This document shows, piece after piece, positions 33,004-42,050 of a stretch of DNA of 64,000 nt. Origin of the DNA: DASWHR01 sp036398095 (GTDB taxonomy: Bacteria > Actinomycetota > AC-67); assembly GCA_036398095.1 (NCBI GenBank), contig DASWHR010000103.1:1-64000 (forward strand). The letters run 5' to 3'. Positions within the stretch are counted from its first letter, which is position 1; each line of letters opens with the position of its first letter. The notes below the pieces were generated by a model that saw only the letters and a list, made by a program, of their open reading frames with translations, ran no database searches and was not told the DNA's origin. A program made the translations under genes and the position numbers.

Positions 33004-33698
33004 AGGCGATCGTTCTGTGCGCCGGCCTCGGCACGCGGCTGCGGCCGATCACCGACCGGATTCCCAAAGTCATGATCGAGATCGGCGGCGAGCCGCTCCT
33101 GCTCCGGCAGCTTCGCCTGCTCCGCCACGCCGGCGTCACGCAGGTCGCGATGAACCTTCACCATCTCGGCGACGCGATCCGCGCGGCGGTCGGCGACGGA
33201 TCGGCGCTCGGCATCGAGGCGGTCTACGCCGACGAGCCCGAGCTTCGCGGCTCGGCCGGCGCGCTGCGCGGCTTCCCCGGCTTCTTCGACCAACGGTTCT
33301 TCGTCGTCTACGGCGACGTCTACCACGAGATAGACCTTGGCGAGCTTGCCTCATTTCACAATGCTCGCCGCGGCGACATGACCATCGCGACGGCGCCCGC
33401 CGACGATCCGACCCGCTGCGGGGTGCTGCGAATCGCCCCGGATGCCCGCATCGAGGCGTTCGTGGAGAAGCCCTCTTCGGCGCCGCCCGACGCGCCGACC
33501 AACACCGGGGTCTACGTCTGCGAGCCGAAGATTGCCGCGATGATTCCTCCCGGTGTGAGCGATTTCGGGGGCGATGTCATCCCCTCGCTCATCGCTTCCG
33601 GCGAAAACCTGTATGCCTTTTCGGCCTCCGCAGTCGTTCAAGACATAGGAACGCCGCAGGGGCTCGAGCGTGCACGCCGGCTCGCGTCCCGCACCTGA
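33000..33698 (+). CDS. hddC: Sugar-1-phosphate nucleotidyltransferase, probable heptose-1-phosphate guanylyltransferase
   Basis: A 232-residue nucleotidyltransferase. The signature KAIVLCAGLGTRLRPITD and the lysine in IPKVMIEIGG are intact. Then come VVYGDVYHEID, FVEKPSS and NTGVYVCEP. Length and context fit HddC, which makes GDP-D-glycero-alpha-D-manno-heptose; the other three pathway enzymes are in the same operon. By sequence alone a mannose- or glucose-1-phosphate enzyme is equally possible. ATG 33000 overlaps the epimerase stop by four bases. Confidence 0.7.
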   Translation: MKAIVLCAGLGTRLRPITDRIPKVMIEIGGEPLLLRQLRLLRHAGVTQVAMNLHHLGDAIRAAVGDGSALGIEAVYADEPELRGSAGALRGFPGFFDQRFFVVYGDVYHEIDLGELASFHNARRGDMTIATAPADDPTRCGVLRIAPDARIEAFVEKPSSAPPDAPTNTGVYVCEPKIAAMIPPGVSDFGGDVIPSLIASGENLYAFSASAVVQDIGTPQGLERARRLASRT

Positions 33699-33718
33699 CC
33701 GAACGGAGCGGCCCTGTC

Positions 33719-33753
33719 GCAATGCCCGGGCGCAATCCCGGGCGCAATGCCGG
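33719..33753. repeat. Three tandem copies of a 12-13 bp unit
   Basis: GCAATGCCCGGGC, GCAATCCCGGGC and GCAATGCCGGG follow each other directly in the gap between the nucleotidyltransferase and the kinase gene. Each unit contains a CCCGGG-type palindrome. Function is unknown; it could be a binding array or a simple slippage product. Confidence 0.45.
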
Positions 33754-33838
33754 GAATTCGGCACAACCGAACCGCAACGGAAGGGCAGGACGGTCGTTTC
33801 GGCGAAACGGGACCGCGAGGCCAAAAGGAGCATTCGCA

Positions 33839-34891
33839 ATGTCGATCGTGGTAGGACGCGCACCGGCGCGCGTGTCGCTGCTGGGTGGGGGAACCGACCT
33901 GCCGGCCTTCTACGAGCGCCACGGCGGCGCCGTCGTGAGCATGGCCGTCTCTCTCTACGCATACGGGCAAGCATCGCCCCGCGCGAACGACCTCGAACTG
34001 GTCTCGCTCGATCACTCGAGCCGCGAGATCATCGCGCCGCAGCATTTTGCGCGGCGCATGCGTCCGCCGATTCTGGCGCAAGAATTCCTCACCTATCAGA
34101 AGGCCGTCGCGTGGCATTTCGGGATCGAGCGCGGCCGGCTGGCCGCCGCCAGCGAGGTGCCGGCCGGCGTCGGGCTCGCGTCGTCCGCCGCGGTGTGCGT
34201 CGCCTTGGTCATGGCGGCCAGTCGCTTCGTCGGCGAAGACATGGATCGCCGCGCGATCGCCGAGACCGCGTGCCGGATCGAGATGAAGGTGCTCGGCCGC
34301 TCGTGCGGAAAGCAGGATCAGTACGCGGCCGCCTACGGCGGCATCAACACGATCGAGTTCTTCCGCGACGGGTCCGTGGAGGTCACGCCGTTGACGCTCT
34401 CGCCCGAGACGCTCGCGACGATGCAGGGACGCATCATGCTCTTCGCCAACGGCGCGCGCCGCAACGCGCAATCCGTGCTGGCCGAGCAGGCGCGCCGTTC
34501 TTCGTCGGACCCCGAGACGGTCGGCGCGCTCCACCGCCTCAAAGAGATGGCATACATCGCGCGAGACATGCTTTGTGCGGGCAATCCGGACGCGATGGGC
34601 GAAATGCTGCACGAAGCCTGGGAAGCGAAGCGACACCTCAACTCGCAGGTCCACACACCCGAAATCGACAGGGTGTATGCACTCGCTCGCGAAGCCGGAG
34701 CGATCGGCGGCAAGCTCGCCGGAGCCGGCCTGGTGGGCACGATGCTCCTGTACTGCCCGGAGGACCGGCAAGACGAGGTTCGGCGAACCCTTGCCAGCCA
34801 AGGATGGCGCGAGCGCAAGATCGCGATGGACTGGGGCGGCGCAAGTTTGTGCGCCAATATCGGCGGTCCGCTCGTTCTACAAGAGACATAG
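33839..34891 (+). CDS. hddA: GHMP-family kinase, probable D-glycero-alpha-D-manno-heptose 7-phosphate kinase
   Basis: A 350-residue kinase; AAAAGGAG precedes ATG 33839. The GHMP motifs are present: RAPARVSLLGGGTDLP at the N terminus, the phosphate loop PAGVGLASSAAV, and the C-terminal GGKLAGAGLVGTMLL. CGKQDQYAAAYGGIN is typical of the HddA/L-fucokinase subgroup. HddA phosphorylates heptose 7-phosphate at C1 to the alpha-1,7-bisphosphate. The phosphatase at 35768, the isomerase at 36349 and the nucleotidyltransferase at 33000 complete the route. A 140-bp gap with tandem repeats separates it from the upstream gene, so a separate promoter is possible. Confidence 0.82.
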   Translation: MSIVVGRAPARVSLLGGGTDLPAFYERHGGAVVSMAVSLYAYGQASPRANDLELVSLDHSSREIIAPQHFARRMRPPILAQEFLTYQKAVAWHFGIERGRLAAASEVPAGVGLASSAAVCVALVMAASRFVGEDMDRRAIAETACRIEMKVLGRSCGKQDQYAAAYGGINTIEFFRDGSVEVTPLTLSPETLATMQGRIMLFANGARRNAQSVLAEQARRSSSDPETVGALHRLKEMAYIARDMLCAGNPDAMGEMLHEAWEAKRHLNSQVHTPEIDRVYALAREAGAIGGKLAGAGLVGTMLLYCPEDRQDEVRRTLASQGWRERKIAMDWGGASLCANIGGPLVLQET

Positions 34892-34931
34892 GGAACCACG
34901 CGGCACGACGCGACGAAGGAAGAAGGACAGA

Positions 34932-35771
34932 GTGGGCGCTCTGACGGAAACGAAAGCGGCATGTCCCGTCTGCGGGCATGCATCCGCGCGCGCCCTTTTC
35001 GTTCGCGACGGCTACGCGATTCATCGGTGCCGCGACTGCGCGCTCCGCTTCGCCGCGCCGCGCCCCACGCCGTCCGACCTGGATGCCGTCTACGCCAAGG
35101 CCTATTTCGACGACAAAGGCTGGGTCGGTGATCCGACCTCGGATTCGTCCTACATGACGCGATGCTGGCGCGAGGTCGCGCCGCTGCTGCATCGCCGCTT
35201 CCCGGCGCGCGGCCGTCTGCTCGACATCGGGTGCGCCACCGGCGCGTTCATCGCCGCCGCCGCGCGCGACGGCTGGAACGTGGCGGGGATCGAATACTCC
35301 GTCGACGCCGCCGCGCGCGCGCGCGACGCCGGACTCGACGTCCGTGCGGGAACGCTCGCCGGCGAGCCGTTCGCCGGCGAGACCTTCGACGTCGTCGGCG
35401 CGTGGCACGTCGTCGAGCATCTGATCGACCCGGTCGCCGACCTGCGCCGCATCCGCTCGCTGACGCGGCCCGGCGGTCTGCTGGTTCTGGAGACGCCCAA
35501 CGACCGGTCGATCGGCGCGAAGATTCGCGGCGAGCGCTGGGCCCAGATCCGCCCGCCGGAGCACATCAACTTCTTCGACCGCCGCGCGCTCGCGCGCGCC
35601 TTGGCCCTGGCGGCATGGCATGTGGTGTCGTCGCGGACCATCTACAAGCGCGACACGGCCGAACGCATCGCCGGCCGCAAATCCTTGTACCCGCTGGCGC
35701 GGCTCGCCGCTCGCGCGAGCGAAGCGGCCGGCATGGGCGGCAACCTGCGCGTGATCGCGGAGGCCCGATGA
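34932..35771 (+). CDS. SAM-dependent methyltransferase with N-terminal zinc ribbon
   Basis: A 279-residue protein from GTG 34932 (GAAGGACAGA upstream). Residues about 9-38 carry CPVCGHASA and HRCRDCALRF, a four-cysteine ribbon. The class I Rossmann core has LLDIGCATGAFIAAAARDG, then DVVGAWHVVEHLIDP and RPGGLLVLETPN. Members of this type methylate sugars or sugar-linked intermediates in glycan clusters (compare C-methyltransferases and capsule methyl-capping enzymes). The target is unknown. It overlaps the next gene by four bases (ATGA). Confidence 0.85.
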   Translation: MGALTETKAACPVCGHASARALFVRDGYAIHRCRDCALRFAAPRPTPSDLDAVYAKAYFDDKGWVGDPTSDSSYMTRCWREVAPLLHRRFPARGRLLDIGCATGAFIAAAARDGWNVAGIEYSVDAAARARDAGLDVRAGTLAGEPFAGETFDVVGAWHVVEHLIDPVADLRRIRSLTRPGGLLVLETPNDRSIGAKIRGERWAQIRPPEHINFFDRRALARALALAAWHVVSSRTIYKRDTAERIAGRKSLYPLARLAARASEAAGMGGNLRVIAEAR

Positions 35772-36343
35772 GCGGCGCGAACGGTCTGCGGCCGGCGGTG
35801 TTCCTGGACCGCGACGGCGTCATCTGCGAAAACCGCGAGGACTACGTCAAGTCCCGAGACGAGTTCGTGTTCATCCCCGGCGCCGTGCGAGCCGTCGCCG
35901 ACCTGACGCGCGCCGGCCATCCCGTCTTCGTCGTCACGAACCAGTCGGCGATCGGGCGGGGCGTGATCGCGGCGGGCGACGTCGACGCGATCCACGACGC
36001 GATGTGCGAGGCGATCGAAGCCGAAGGCGGACGGATCGAGGGCATCTTCGTGTGTCCGCACGCGCCGGCCGACGGGTGCGGGTGCCGCAAGCCCGCCGCG
36101 GGCCTGCTGCGCGAAGCGGCGGCGCGGCACCGGCTCGATCTTGCCCGCTCATGGCTGGTCGGGGATGCGGCGACCGACTGCGAGGCGGCCGCGACGGCGG
36201 GATGTGGTTCGGTTCTGGTGTTGACGGGGCGCGGACGCGCCCACGAGCGCGATGCGAAGCCCGGGTTCGTCGCGCGCGATCTGGCGGAGGCGGCGCGATG
36301 GATTCTCGATCGCCTCCCGGACGGTTTCCAACAGGTGAGGTGA
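35768..36343 (+). CDS. gmhB: D-glycero-D-manno-heptose 1,7-bisphosphate 7-phosphatase
   Basis: A 191-residue HAD phosphatase. The nucleophile motif is FLDRDGVICE; then come VVTNQSAIGRG, the zinc loop CPHAPADGCGCRKP (C-x-H ... C-x-C, diagnostic for GmhB) and VGDAATDCEAA. It removes the C7 phosphate from heptose 1,7-bisphosphate. The zinc loop and the adjoining heptose genes make this assignment firm; alpha versus beta anomer follows from the presence of an HddA-like kinase. Start overlaps the methyltransferase stop. Confidence 0.9.
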   Translation: MSGANGLRPAVFLDRDGVICENREDYVKSRDEFVFIPGAVRAVADLTRAGHPVFVVTNQSAIGRGVIAAGDVDAIHDAMCEAIEAEGGRIEGIFVCPHAPADGCGCRKPAAGLLREAAARHRLDLARSWLVGDAATDCEAAATAGCGSVLVLTGRGRAHERDAKPGFVARDLAEAARWILDRLPDGFQQVR

Positions 36344-36348
36344 GTAGC

Positions 36349-37425
36349 GTGGAGACGCGCAATCTGATTCTGCAGTATCTGTCGTCGGTCGAGCGGATCC
36401 TCCAAGGGATCGATTCTCCGACGCTCGAACGAGTCATCGACGTGATCTACGACGCGTGGCGCGGCGACCGGCAAGTGTTCTTGGTCGGCAACGGCGGCGG
36501 CGCGGCCACGGCGATGCATTTCGCCTGCGACCTAAACAAGACTGCGATCGTGCCGGGCAAGAAGCGGATGCGTGCGCGTTCGCTGTCCGACAACGTCGCG
36601 TTGCTGACCGCCTGGGCCAACGACACGCACTACACGAACGTGTTCGGCGAGCAGCTCATCAACTTCGCGCAGCCGGGCGACCTGGTGATTGGGTTCACCG
36701 CGTCGGGGATGAGCCCGAACATCGTCAACGCGATCGCGCTGGCGAACGAGATGGGCTGCGCAACGATCGCCTTCGTTGGTTTCGACGGCGGGACCGCCAG
36801 CGCGATCGCCCACCACGTGCTTCACATCCCTTCGACGTCCTACCAGCACATCGAAGACGTGCATCTGCTGCTGTGCCACGCGATCACCTCGGCCGTGCAG
36901 GAGCGGGCGCGCCACGATCCCGACCTCGGCGCCGGCCTATCGGGCGACGATCTCAACGACCGCCTGCGCGGCATCTACTACGTGCGCAAGGCGCTCGCGG
37001 GCGAGAAGGTGCTCGAACGGCGGATCAAGATGATTCCGGAACTGGCTGCGCGCATCATCGGCTTCGACGCCGCCGTCCTGTATCAGGTGCACCGCGACGG
37101 GCTGGTCCTGATGGCCGGCGGCCACAACGTCACCGATGTCGCGCCGTTCGCGGTGGATGACGACGTTTGGGAAGCGGAGGCGATCCGCGAAAAGCGCGCG
37201 CTCACCGCCGAAGGCGGCGCCGGCGGCATGGCGTCGTATGCGATCGCGCCGATCATGACCGACGAGGACGGCGTCGTCGCCGTCATCGCCGGCGGCTATA
37301 CCAACGGCCGTCGCGTCACCGGAAGCGACCTGCAGCTGTTGCAGATTTTCGCCTTCAACCTGCGCGGCGCGCTGCGCGAAGGCGAAGCCACGCTCCCCGG
37401 TGGCGGGTGGTGGGCGGCCAAGTGA
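36349..37425 (+). CDS. gmhA: Sedoheptulose 7-phosphate isomerase (SIS) fused to a GAF-like domain
   Basis: A 358-residue protein. GTG 36349 follows AGGTGAGG, 5 bp after the gmhB stop. Residues 1 to about 195 form a SIS domain: FLVGNGGGAATAMHFACDL, SLSDNVALLTAWAND, GFTASGMSPNIVNAI and EDVHLLLCHAI. This matches GmhA, which converts sedoheptulose 7-phosphate to D-glycero-D-manno-heptose 7-phosphate. Residues about 215-350 form a GAF-like fold (VLERRIKMIPELAARIIGFD; SYAIAPIMTDEDGVVAVIAG; LQLLQIFAFNLRGAL). GmhA proteins normally end after the SIS domain at about 190 residues, so the GAF part is an addition, possibly sensing a small ligand. The frame is continuous across the junction. Confidence 0.82.
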   Translation: METRNLILQYLSSVERILQGIDSPTLERVIDVIYDAWRGDRQVFLVGNGGGAATAMHFACDLNKTAIVPGKKRMRARSLSDNVALLTAWANDTHYTNVFGEQLINFAQPGDLVIGFTASGMSPNIVNAIALANEMGCATIAFVGFDGGTASAIAHHVLHIPSTSYQHIEDVHLLLCHAITSAVQERARHDPDLGAGLSGDDLNDRLRGIYYVRKALAGEKVLERRIKMIPELAARIIGFDAAVLYQVHRDGLVLMAGGHNVTDVAPFAVDDDVWEAEAIREKRALTAEGGAGGMASYAIAPIMTDEDGVVAVIAGGYTNGRRVTGSDLQLLQIFAFNLRGALREGEATLPGGGWWAAK

Positions 37426-38567
37426 CGGCCGGCCGTCCCGTCCGCGTCCTTCTCGTCAACCCGTCGCCGATCCGCGGCGGCGCCGAGGAGATGCTTGCCG
37501 CGTTCCTGCGCGGCTTCGACCCCGCGCGGATCGAAGCGACGGTGGCCTGCCTGGCTCCCGGGCCGTTCCCCGACGAGTTGATCGCCGCCGGCCATCACGT
37601 GCATTCGATCGACGCCGGACGGATGCGACAGGTGCGCCGATACGAGCGGGCGGTGCGCGCAGTGTCACGGCCGGCTCGCAAGGCCGATCTTGTGTGCTCC
37701 TGGCAAGTCAAAGGCCACTACTACGGGACGCCGGCCGCGCGGATCGCGCGGCGTCCGGCGGTCTGGTGGGATCACGGGATCAGGCCGAAGCGGGGCGAGC
37801 AGTCCGCGTTCGCCGCCGGCACGATCCCGAAGCTTCTTTCGGCGCGACTGGTGCTGACGTCGTCGCATGCGGCAGCCGTGCGTCACGCCCGCGCGGTTGC
37901 GATTCATCCGGGCATCGACACAGAACGGTTCGCATCCGCGCGCGCGTCGCAACGCGCCGCCTCCCGCGCGGCGTTCGGCGTCGCCCCCGACGAGCCTCTG
38001 GTCGGCATCGTCGGACGATTGCAGCCGTGGAAGGGACAGCATGTCTTCCTGCGCGCTGCAGCCCGCGTCGCAAGCCGGCAGCCGCGCGCGAAATTTCTCA
38101 TCGCCGGCGACGCGCTCGGCGGATTCTCGGCCGCGTATCCGGACGAGCTGCGCACGCTCGCCGCGGATCTGGGCATCGCCGATCGGGTGATTTTCGCCGG
38201 CGCGCGCGACGACGTGCCGGCAGTGCTCGCCGCCCTGGACGTCTTCGTGCACGCCTCGGTCGAAGAGCCGTTCGGGATCGTGATCGTCGAGGCGCTCGCG
38301 GCCCGCGTCCCGGTCGTGGCGACCCGCGGCGGCGGCGTCGGCGAAATCGTCACCGACGGCGTCGACGGATATCTCGTCGGCTGTGGCGACAACGAGGCCA
38401 TGGCCGCGCGGATCGACTCGCTCGTGTCCAAGCCGTCCGTGGCCGCCCGGCTCGCCGCCGCCGGACAGGCGCGGGCGCGGTCGGCGTTCACCGCGGAGCG
38501 CATGGTCGAGCAGTTCACCGCCGTCCTGGAACGTTTCGCGCCGCGCCGAATCAAGGAACGCGTGTGA
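37422..38567 (+). CDS. Glycosyltransferase family 4
   Basis: A 381-residue GT-B enzyme from GTG 37422, overlapping the previous stop by four bases (GTGA). It has VLLVNPSPIRGGAEEML at the N terminus, GIVGRLQPWKGQHVFLRA in the donor domain, and SVEEPFGIVIVEALAARVP carrying the E-x7-E motif. It is probably one of the transferases assembling the heptose-containing glycan. Donor unknown. Confidence 0.88.
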   Translation: MTAGRPVRVLLVNPSPIRGGAEEMLAAFLRGFDPARIEATVACLAPGPFPDELIAAGHHVHSIDAGRMRQVRRYERAVRAVSRPARKADLVCSWQVKGHYYGTPAARIARRPAVWWDHGIRPKRGEQSAFAAGTIPKLLSARLVLTSSHAAAVRHARAVAIHPGIDTERFASARASQRAASRAAFGVAPDEPLVGIVGRLQPWKGQHVFLRAAARVASRQPRAKFLIAGDALGGFSAAYPDELRTLAADLGIADRVIFAGARDDVPAVLAALDVFVHASVEEPFGIVIVEALAARVPVVATRGGGVGEIVTDGVDGYLVGCGDNEAMAARIDSLVSKPSVAARLAAAGQARARSAFTAERMVEQFTAVLERFAPRRIKERV

Positions 38568-39712
38568 AGGTCGGCATCTGCATCTCCGTCTACCGCCGAA
38601 CCGGCGGATTGGAGCGCGTCGCCGTGGAATGGGCGCGGGGCCTGCGCCGCCGCGGCCACGATGTCGTCGTGTTCGCGCAGCAGGTGATCGAATCCGACGC
38701 GGACCTGACGGTCGTCCCCGTCGGGGGAGCGCGATCGCCGAACTGGCTTCGCGCGGCGACGTTCCCCCGCGCCGCGGCAGCCGCGCTTCGCGCGCATCCC
38801 GTCGACGTCGCGTGCTCGTTCGGCGCGGCCGTGGACGCGCCGACGGTGATGGGCACCGCCGGACCCCATCGCGCATGGTTCGAGCAAGGCATCGCCGAGG
38901 CGCCGCCGTGGACGGCGGAAGGCCTGCGGCGACGCGTGAACCCGCATCATCGCGTCGTGATGGCGATCGAGAAGCGAATCGTGGGCGGCGGCCGCTTCGA
39001 GATGCTCTTTGCGACCTCTCGGCGCAGCGCCGACGACTACCGGCGTCTGTACCGTGTCCCCGCGGACCGCATCGGCGTGCTCGAAAACGGCGTCAACACC
39101 GACGAGTTCCGCTTCGATCCGGCCGTCCGCGAACGGGTCCGCGCGGCATGGGGCGCCGGCGACCGCCGCGTCGTGCTCACGCTCGGCAACGAGATCGCGC
39201 GCAAAGGAATCGACACGCTCATCGCCGCATTCCCGCGCATCAAAGCCGCCGTGCCGGGTGCCTTGCTCGTGATCGGCGGACCTGCCGGCGGCGCGGAAGC
39301 CGAACGCTTGGCGCGCCGGGCCGGCGTGTCGCCGCACGACGTGCGAACGATCGGTCCGGTCGCTGAACCGGCCGAGTCCTACGCCGCCGCCGACCTGTTC
39401 GCCTTCCCGACGCGATACGACCCGTGGGGGCTCGTCGCGATCGAGTCGCTCGCCTGCGGCACGCCTGTCGTGTGCGGATCCAGCGCCGGCGTCGCGGAGC
39501 ACATCGAAGACGGTCGCACCGGCGTCGTGATCGACGCCGTTCGCGATCCGCACGCGCTTGCCGGCGCGATCGTCCGGGGCTTGAGCCTGCCGGCGTCGCG
39601 AGACGCATGCCGGGCGAGCGTCGTGCACCTGTCGTGGGAGCGCATCCTGGACCGCGTCGAAGACATCCTGGCTGAAACGGTCGCGCGACGCCGCGTGGTG
39701 GGATCGCGATGA
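38564..39712 (+). CDS. Glycosyltransferase family 4
   Basis: A 382-residue GT-B enzyme, GTG 38564 overlapping the previous stop. It reads VGICISVYRRTGGLERVAVE at the start, with VLTLGNEIARKGIDTLI and RYDPWGLVAIESLACGTPVV later. The middle segment MGTAGPHRAWFEQG resembles the WaaG/RfaG-type LPS core glucosyltransferases. Specificity is not assigned. Confidence 0.87.
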   Translation: MKVGICISVYRRTGGLERVAVEWARGLRRRGHDVVVFAQQVIESDADLTVVPVGGARSPNWLRAATFPRAAAAALRAHPVDVACSFGAAVDAPTVMGTAGPHRAWFEQGIAEAPPWTAEGLRRRVNPHHRVVMAIEKRIVGGGRFEMLFATSRRSADDYRRLYRVPADRIGVLENGVNTDEFRFDPAVRERVRAAWGAGDRRVVLTLGNEIARKGIDTLIAAFPRIKAAVPGALLVIGGPAGGAEAERLARRAGVSPHDVRTIGPVAEPAESYAAADLFAFPTRYDPWGLVAIESLACGTPVVCGSSAGVAEHIEDGRTGVVIDAVRDPHALAGAIVRGLSLPASRDACRASVVHLSWERILDRVEDILAETVARRRVVGSR

Positions 39713-40884
39713 AGATCCTCGTGCTCACGCCGGCGCTTCCGTGGCCGCCGCATACCGGCGGCACGCGCCGCATCGCCGCGATCATCGAAGGACTTGCGGC
39801 GAACCATCAGGTTTCGCTCTTCGCGCTCCACGGGGTCGGCGGCTCGATCGAGGAAACCGTCGCCGGTCCGCTCGCCGCCGTCCGCACCGTCGCCTATCCC
39901 GGGCTCGGCAGGCGCGGACGCATCCGATTCTGGGCGCAGGTGCTCACCGACCCGCTTCCCAAAGCCGTGCGCCAGGCATTCAACGACGACACGCTCGCGG
40001 CCGCGGCCGCGTTCGCGCGCGACGTCGCGCCCGACGCCATCTACGCCGAGCCGATCGAAATGGAGCCCTATCTGCGCGCATGCGCGGACGCGGTCCCGTC
40101 GGCGCGAACCATGCTCGGCTGGATCGACGTCGTCTCCACCAACGTTCGGCGGCAGACCGAACGCGACCGCGGGCTCGCCCGCCGGATCCATGCGCGCCGC
40201 GAGATCGCGCGCATGGCCCGGCTGGAGCGCCGCGCCGCGCACCGCGTCGATGCCCGGACCTGCGTATCGCCTGGCGACCGGACGGCGCTCGAGGCACTGA
40301 CCGGCGAGCGGTTCGTGCTCGCCCCCAACGGCGTCGATGCGACGTTGTTCGCGCCGCGACCGGGCCCTGTGAGCGACCGGCAACTGCTCTTCGTCGGCCC
40401 GCTTTCGTTCCCGCCGAACCGGGACGCGGTCGCATGGTTCGCCTCGCAGATCCTGCCGGCGATCCCCGGCGCCACCCTGACCGTCGCCGGCGAGCCGGCC
40501 GGCTTCTGTGCACCGCCGGGCGTCGGGCTGGCCGGACGCGTCGCCGACGTTCGCCACATGATGGCGCGCGCCGGCGTCGTGGTCGTGCCGCTGCGCGCAG
40601 GGAGCGGGACGCGGCTCAAGATCCTCGAGGCGCTCGCGATGGGAAAGGCCGTCGTGTCAACGCGCCTCGGCGCGGAAGGTCTGGACGTCCAACACGACCG
40701 CGACCTGCTGCTGGCCGACGACGCCGGCGCGTTCGCAGACGCCGTCCGCCGCGTGCTCGGTGACGCGACGCTTCGCGCGCGGCTCGGCGCCAACGGGCGC
40801 GCGCTCGTCGAGCGTCGCTATCGCTGGCAGGACACCGTTCGCGCCGTCGAAGCGGCGCTCGCCGGCGAAGGGGCGCGCGTATGA
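39709..40884 (+). CDS. Glycosyltransferase family 4 (exopolysaccharide type)
   Basis: A 391-residue GT-B enzyme. The start MKILVLTPALPWPPHTGGTRR and the donor-domain motif LLFVGPLSFPPNRDAVAWF place it in the subgroup often annotated as sugar transferase of PEP-CTERM/Wzy clusters. RAGSGTRLKILEALAMGKAVV supplies the conserved glutamate. ATG overlaps the previous stop by four bases. Donor unknown. Confidence 0.87.
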   Translation: MKILVLTPALPWPPHTGGTRRIAAIIEGLAANHQVSLFALHGVGGSIEETVAGPLAAVRTVAYPGLGRRGRIRFWAQVLTDPLPKAVRQAFNDDTLAAAAAFARDVAPDAIYAEPIEMEPYLRACADAVPSARTMLGWIDVVSTNVRRQTERDRGLARRIHARREIARMARLERRAAHRVDARTCVSPGDRTALEALTGERFVLAPNGVDATLFAPRPGPVSDRQLLFVGPLSFPPNRDAVAWFASQILPAIPGATLTVAGEPAGFCAPPGVGLAGRVADVRHMMARAGVVVVPLRAGSGTRLKILEALAMGKAVVSTRLGAEGLDVQHDRDLLLADDAGAFADAVRRVLGDATLRARLGANGRALVERRYRWQDTVRAVEAALAGEGARV

Positions 40885-42050
40885 GCCGCCGTTTGAGCCC
40901 GCGGGCGGGCCGGGTACGCGCCAAGCAGACGAGCGTGGTCGTCGTGAGCCACGCGTGCGTGGTCGACGTCAACCAGGAGCCGTTCCGCGCGCTTGCCGCG
41001 CGAGGCGTCCGCGTCCACGTGATCGCCCCGAAATCGCTCCGCACCGACCTGCGCGGCACCATCTCGTTCCGCGCGCTCGACGGCGTGGATGCGACGGCTC
41101 TGCCGGTTCGCATCGGGGGATTCCGTCGCGGCATCCGGCAAGCCGGCGTCCACATGATCCTCTACACCGGGCTGCGCGAGGCGATCCGGATCCACGAGCC
41201 GTCGCTCATCTACGTGGAAGAAGAACCCTGGAGCTTCACCGCGATGCAGGCCGCGCGCATCGCTCGCGAGATTGGCGTGCCGTTCGTGTTTCACCAGTCG
41301 CAGAACGTCGCCAAGCGGCTGCCGCCGCCGTTCGAGTCCATTCGCCGCCGCGTTCTGCGGGAGGCGGCCGGAGCGACCGTCCGGCTCCAGGGCGCGGCGC
41401 GGGTGCTTCGCGACGCCGGGTTTGCGGCGCCGATGCTTTCGATTCCGAACGTGGTCGACCCGGCCCGCTTCGACGGGGCGACGCCGCTGCATCCCGGCAT
41501 GGCCCGGCCGGTCTTCGGATTCGTCGGTCGTCTGGTCGCCGAGAAGGGCATCGTCGACTTCATCGACGCCGCAGCCGCGGCCGGCGCCGGCAGCGCGCTG
41601 ATCGCCGGCGACGGACCACTCCGCGCCGCGGCCGAGGCGGCCGCGCGCCGCGCCGGGCTGGACGCGCGCTTCACCGGCAGCGTCCCGCACGATGCGGTCG
41701 CCGGCATCTTCGCTTCGATCGACATCCTGGCGATTCCGTCGCGAACCGCGCGCGGCTGGAAGGAACAGTTCGGGCGCGTCGTGATCGAAGCGAACGCCGC
41801 CGGCGTTCCGGTCGTCGCGACCGAGTGCGGCGCGCTGGGCGAAACCGTTCGGGAAACCGGCGGCGGAATCGTCGTCGGAGAAAGCGACCCGGTTACGCTC
41901 GCCGCCGCATTGCGGCGCCTCGGCGACGACAAAACCGAGCGCGCGCGACTCGGCGAAGCCGGACGGGCCGCCGTCCGCGAACGATTCACGCCCGAGGCCG
42001 TCGCAAAGGATCTGCACGAATTCTTCACACGATTGGAGGACGACCGATGA
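40881..42050 (+). CDS. Glycosyltransferase family 4
   Basis: A 389-residue GT-B enzyme. After a basic N-terminal extension (MSRRLSPRAGRVRAKQ) it reads VVVVSHACVVDVNQEPFRAL, then GFVGRLVAEKGIVDFI, AGDGPLRAAAE and RGWKEQFGRVVIEANAAGVP. The insertion of RTARGWKEQFG before the motif glutamate is typical of a GT4 subgroup. Its ATG overlaps the preceding stop. Target sugar unknown. Confidence 0.86.
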   Translation: MSRRLSPRAGRVRAKQTSVVVVSHACVVDVNQEPFRALAARGVRVHVIAPKSLRTDLRGTISFRALDGVDATALPVRIGGFRRGIRQAGVHMILYTGLREAIRIHEPSLIYVEEEPWSFTAMQAARIAREIGVPFVFHQSQNVAKRLPPPFESIRRRVLREAAGATVRLQGAARVLRDAGFAAPMLSIPNVVDPARFDGATPLHPGMARPVFGFVGRLVAEKGIVDFIDAAAAAGAGSALIAGDGPLRAAAEAAARRAGLDARFTGSVPHDAVAGIFASIDILAIPSRTARGWKEQFGRVVIEANAAGVPVVATECGALGETVRETGGGIVVGESDPVTLAAALRRLGDDKTERARLGEAGRAAVRERFTPEAVAKDLHEFFTRLEDDR

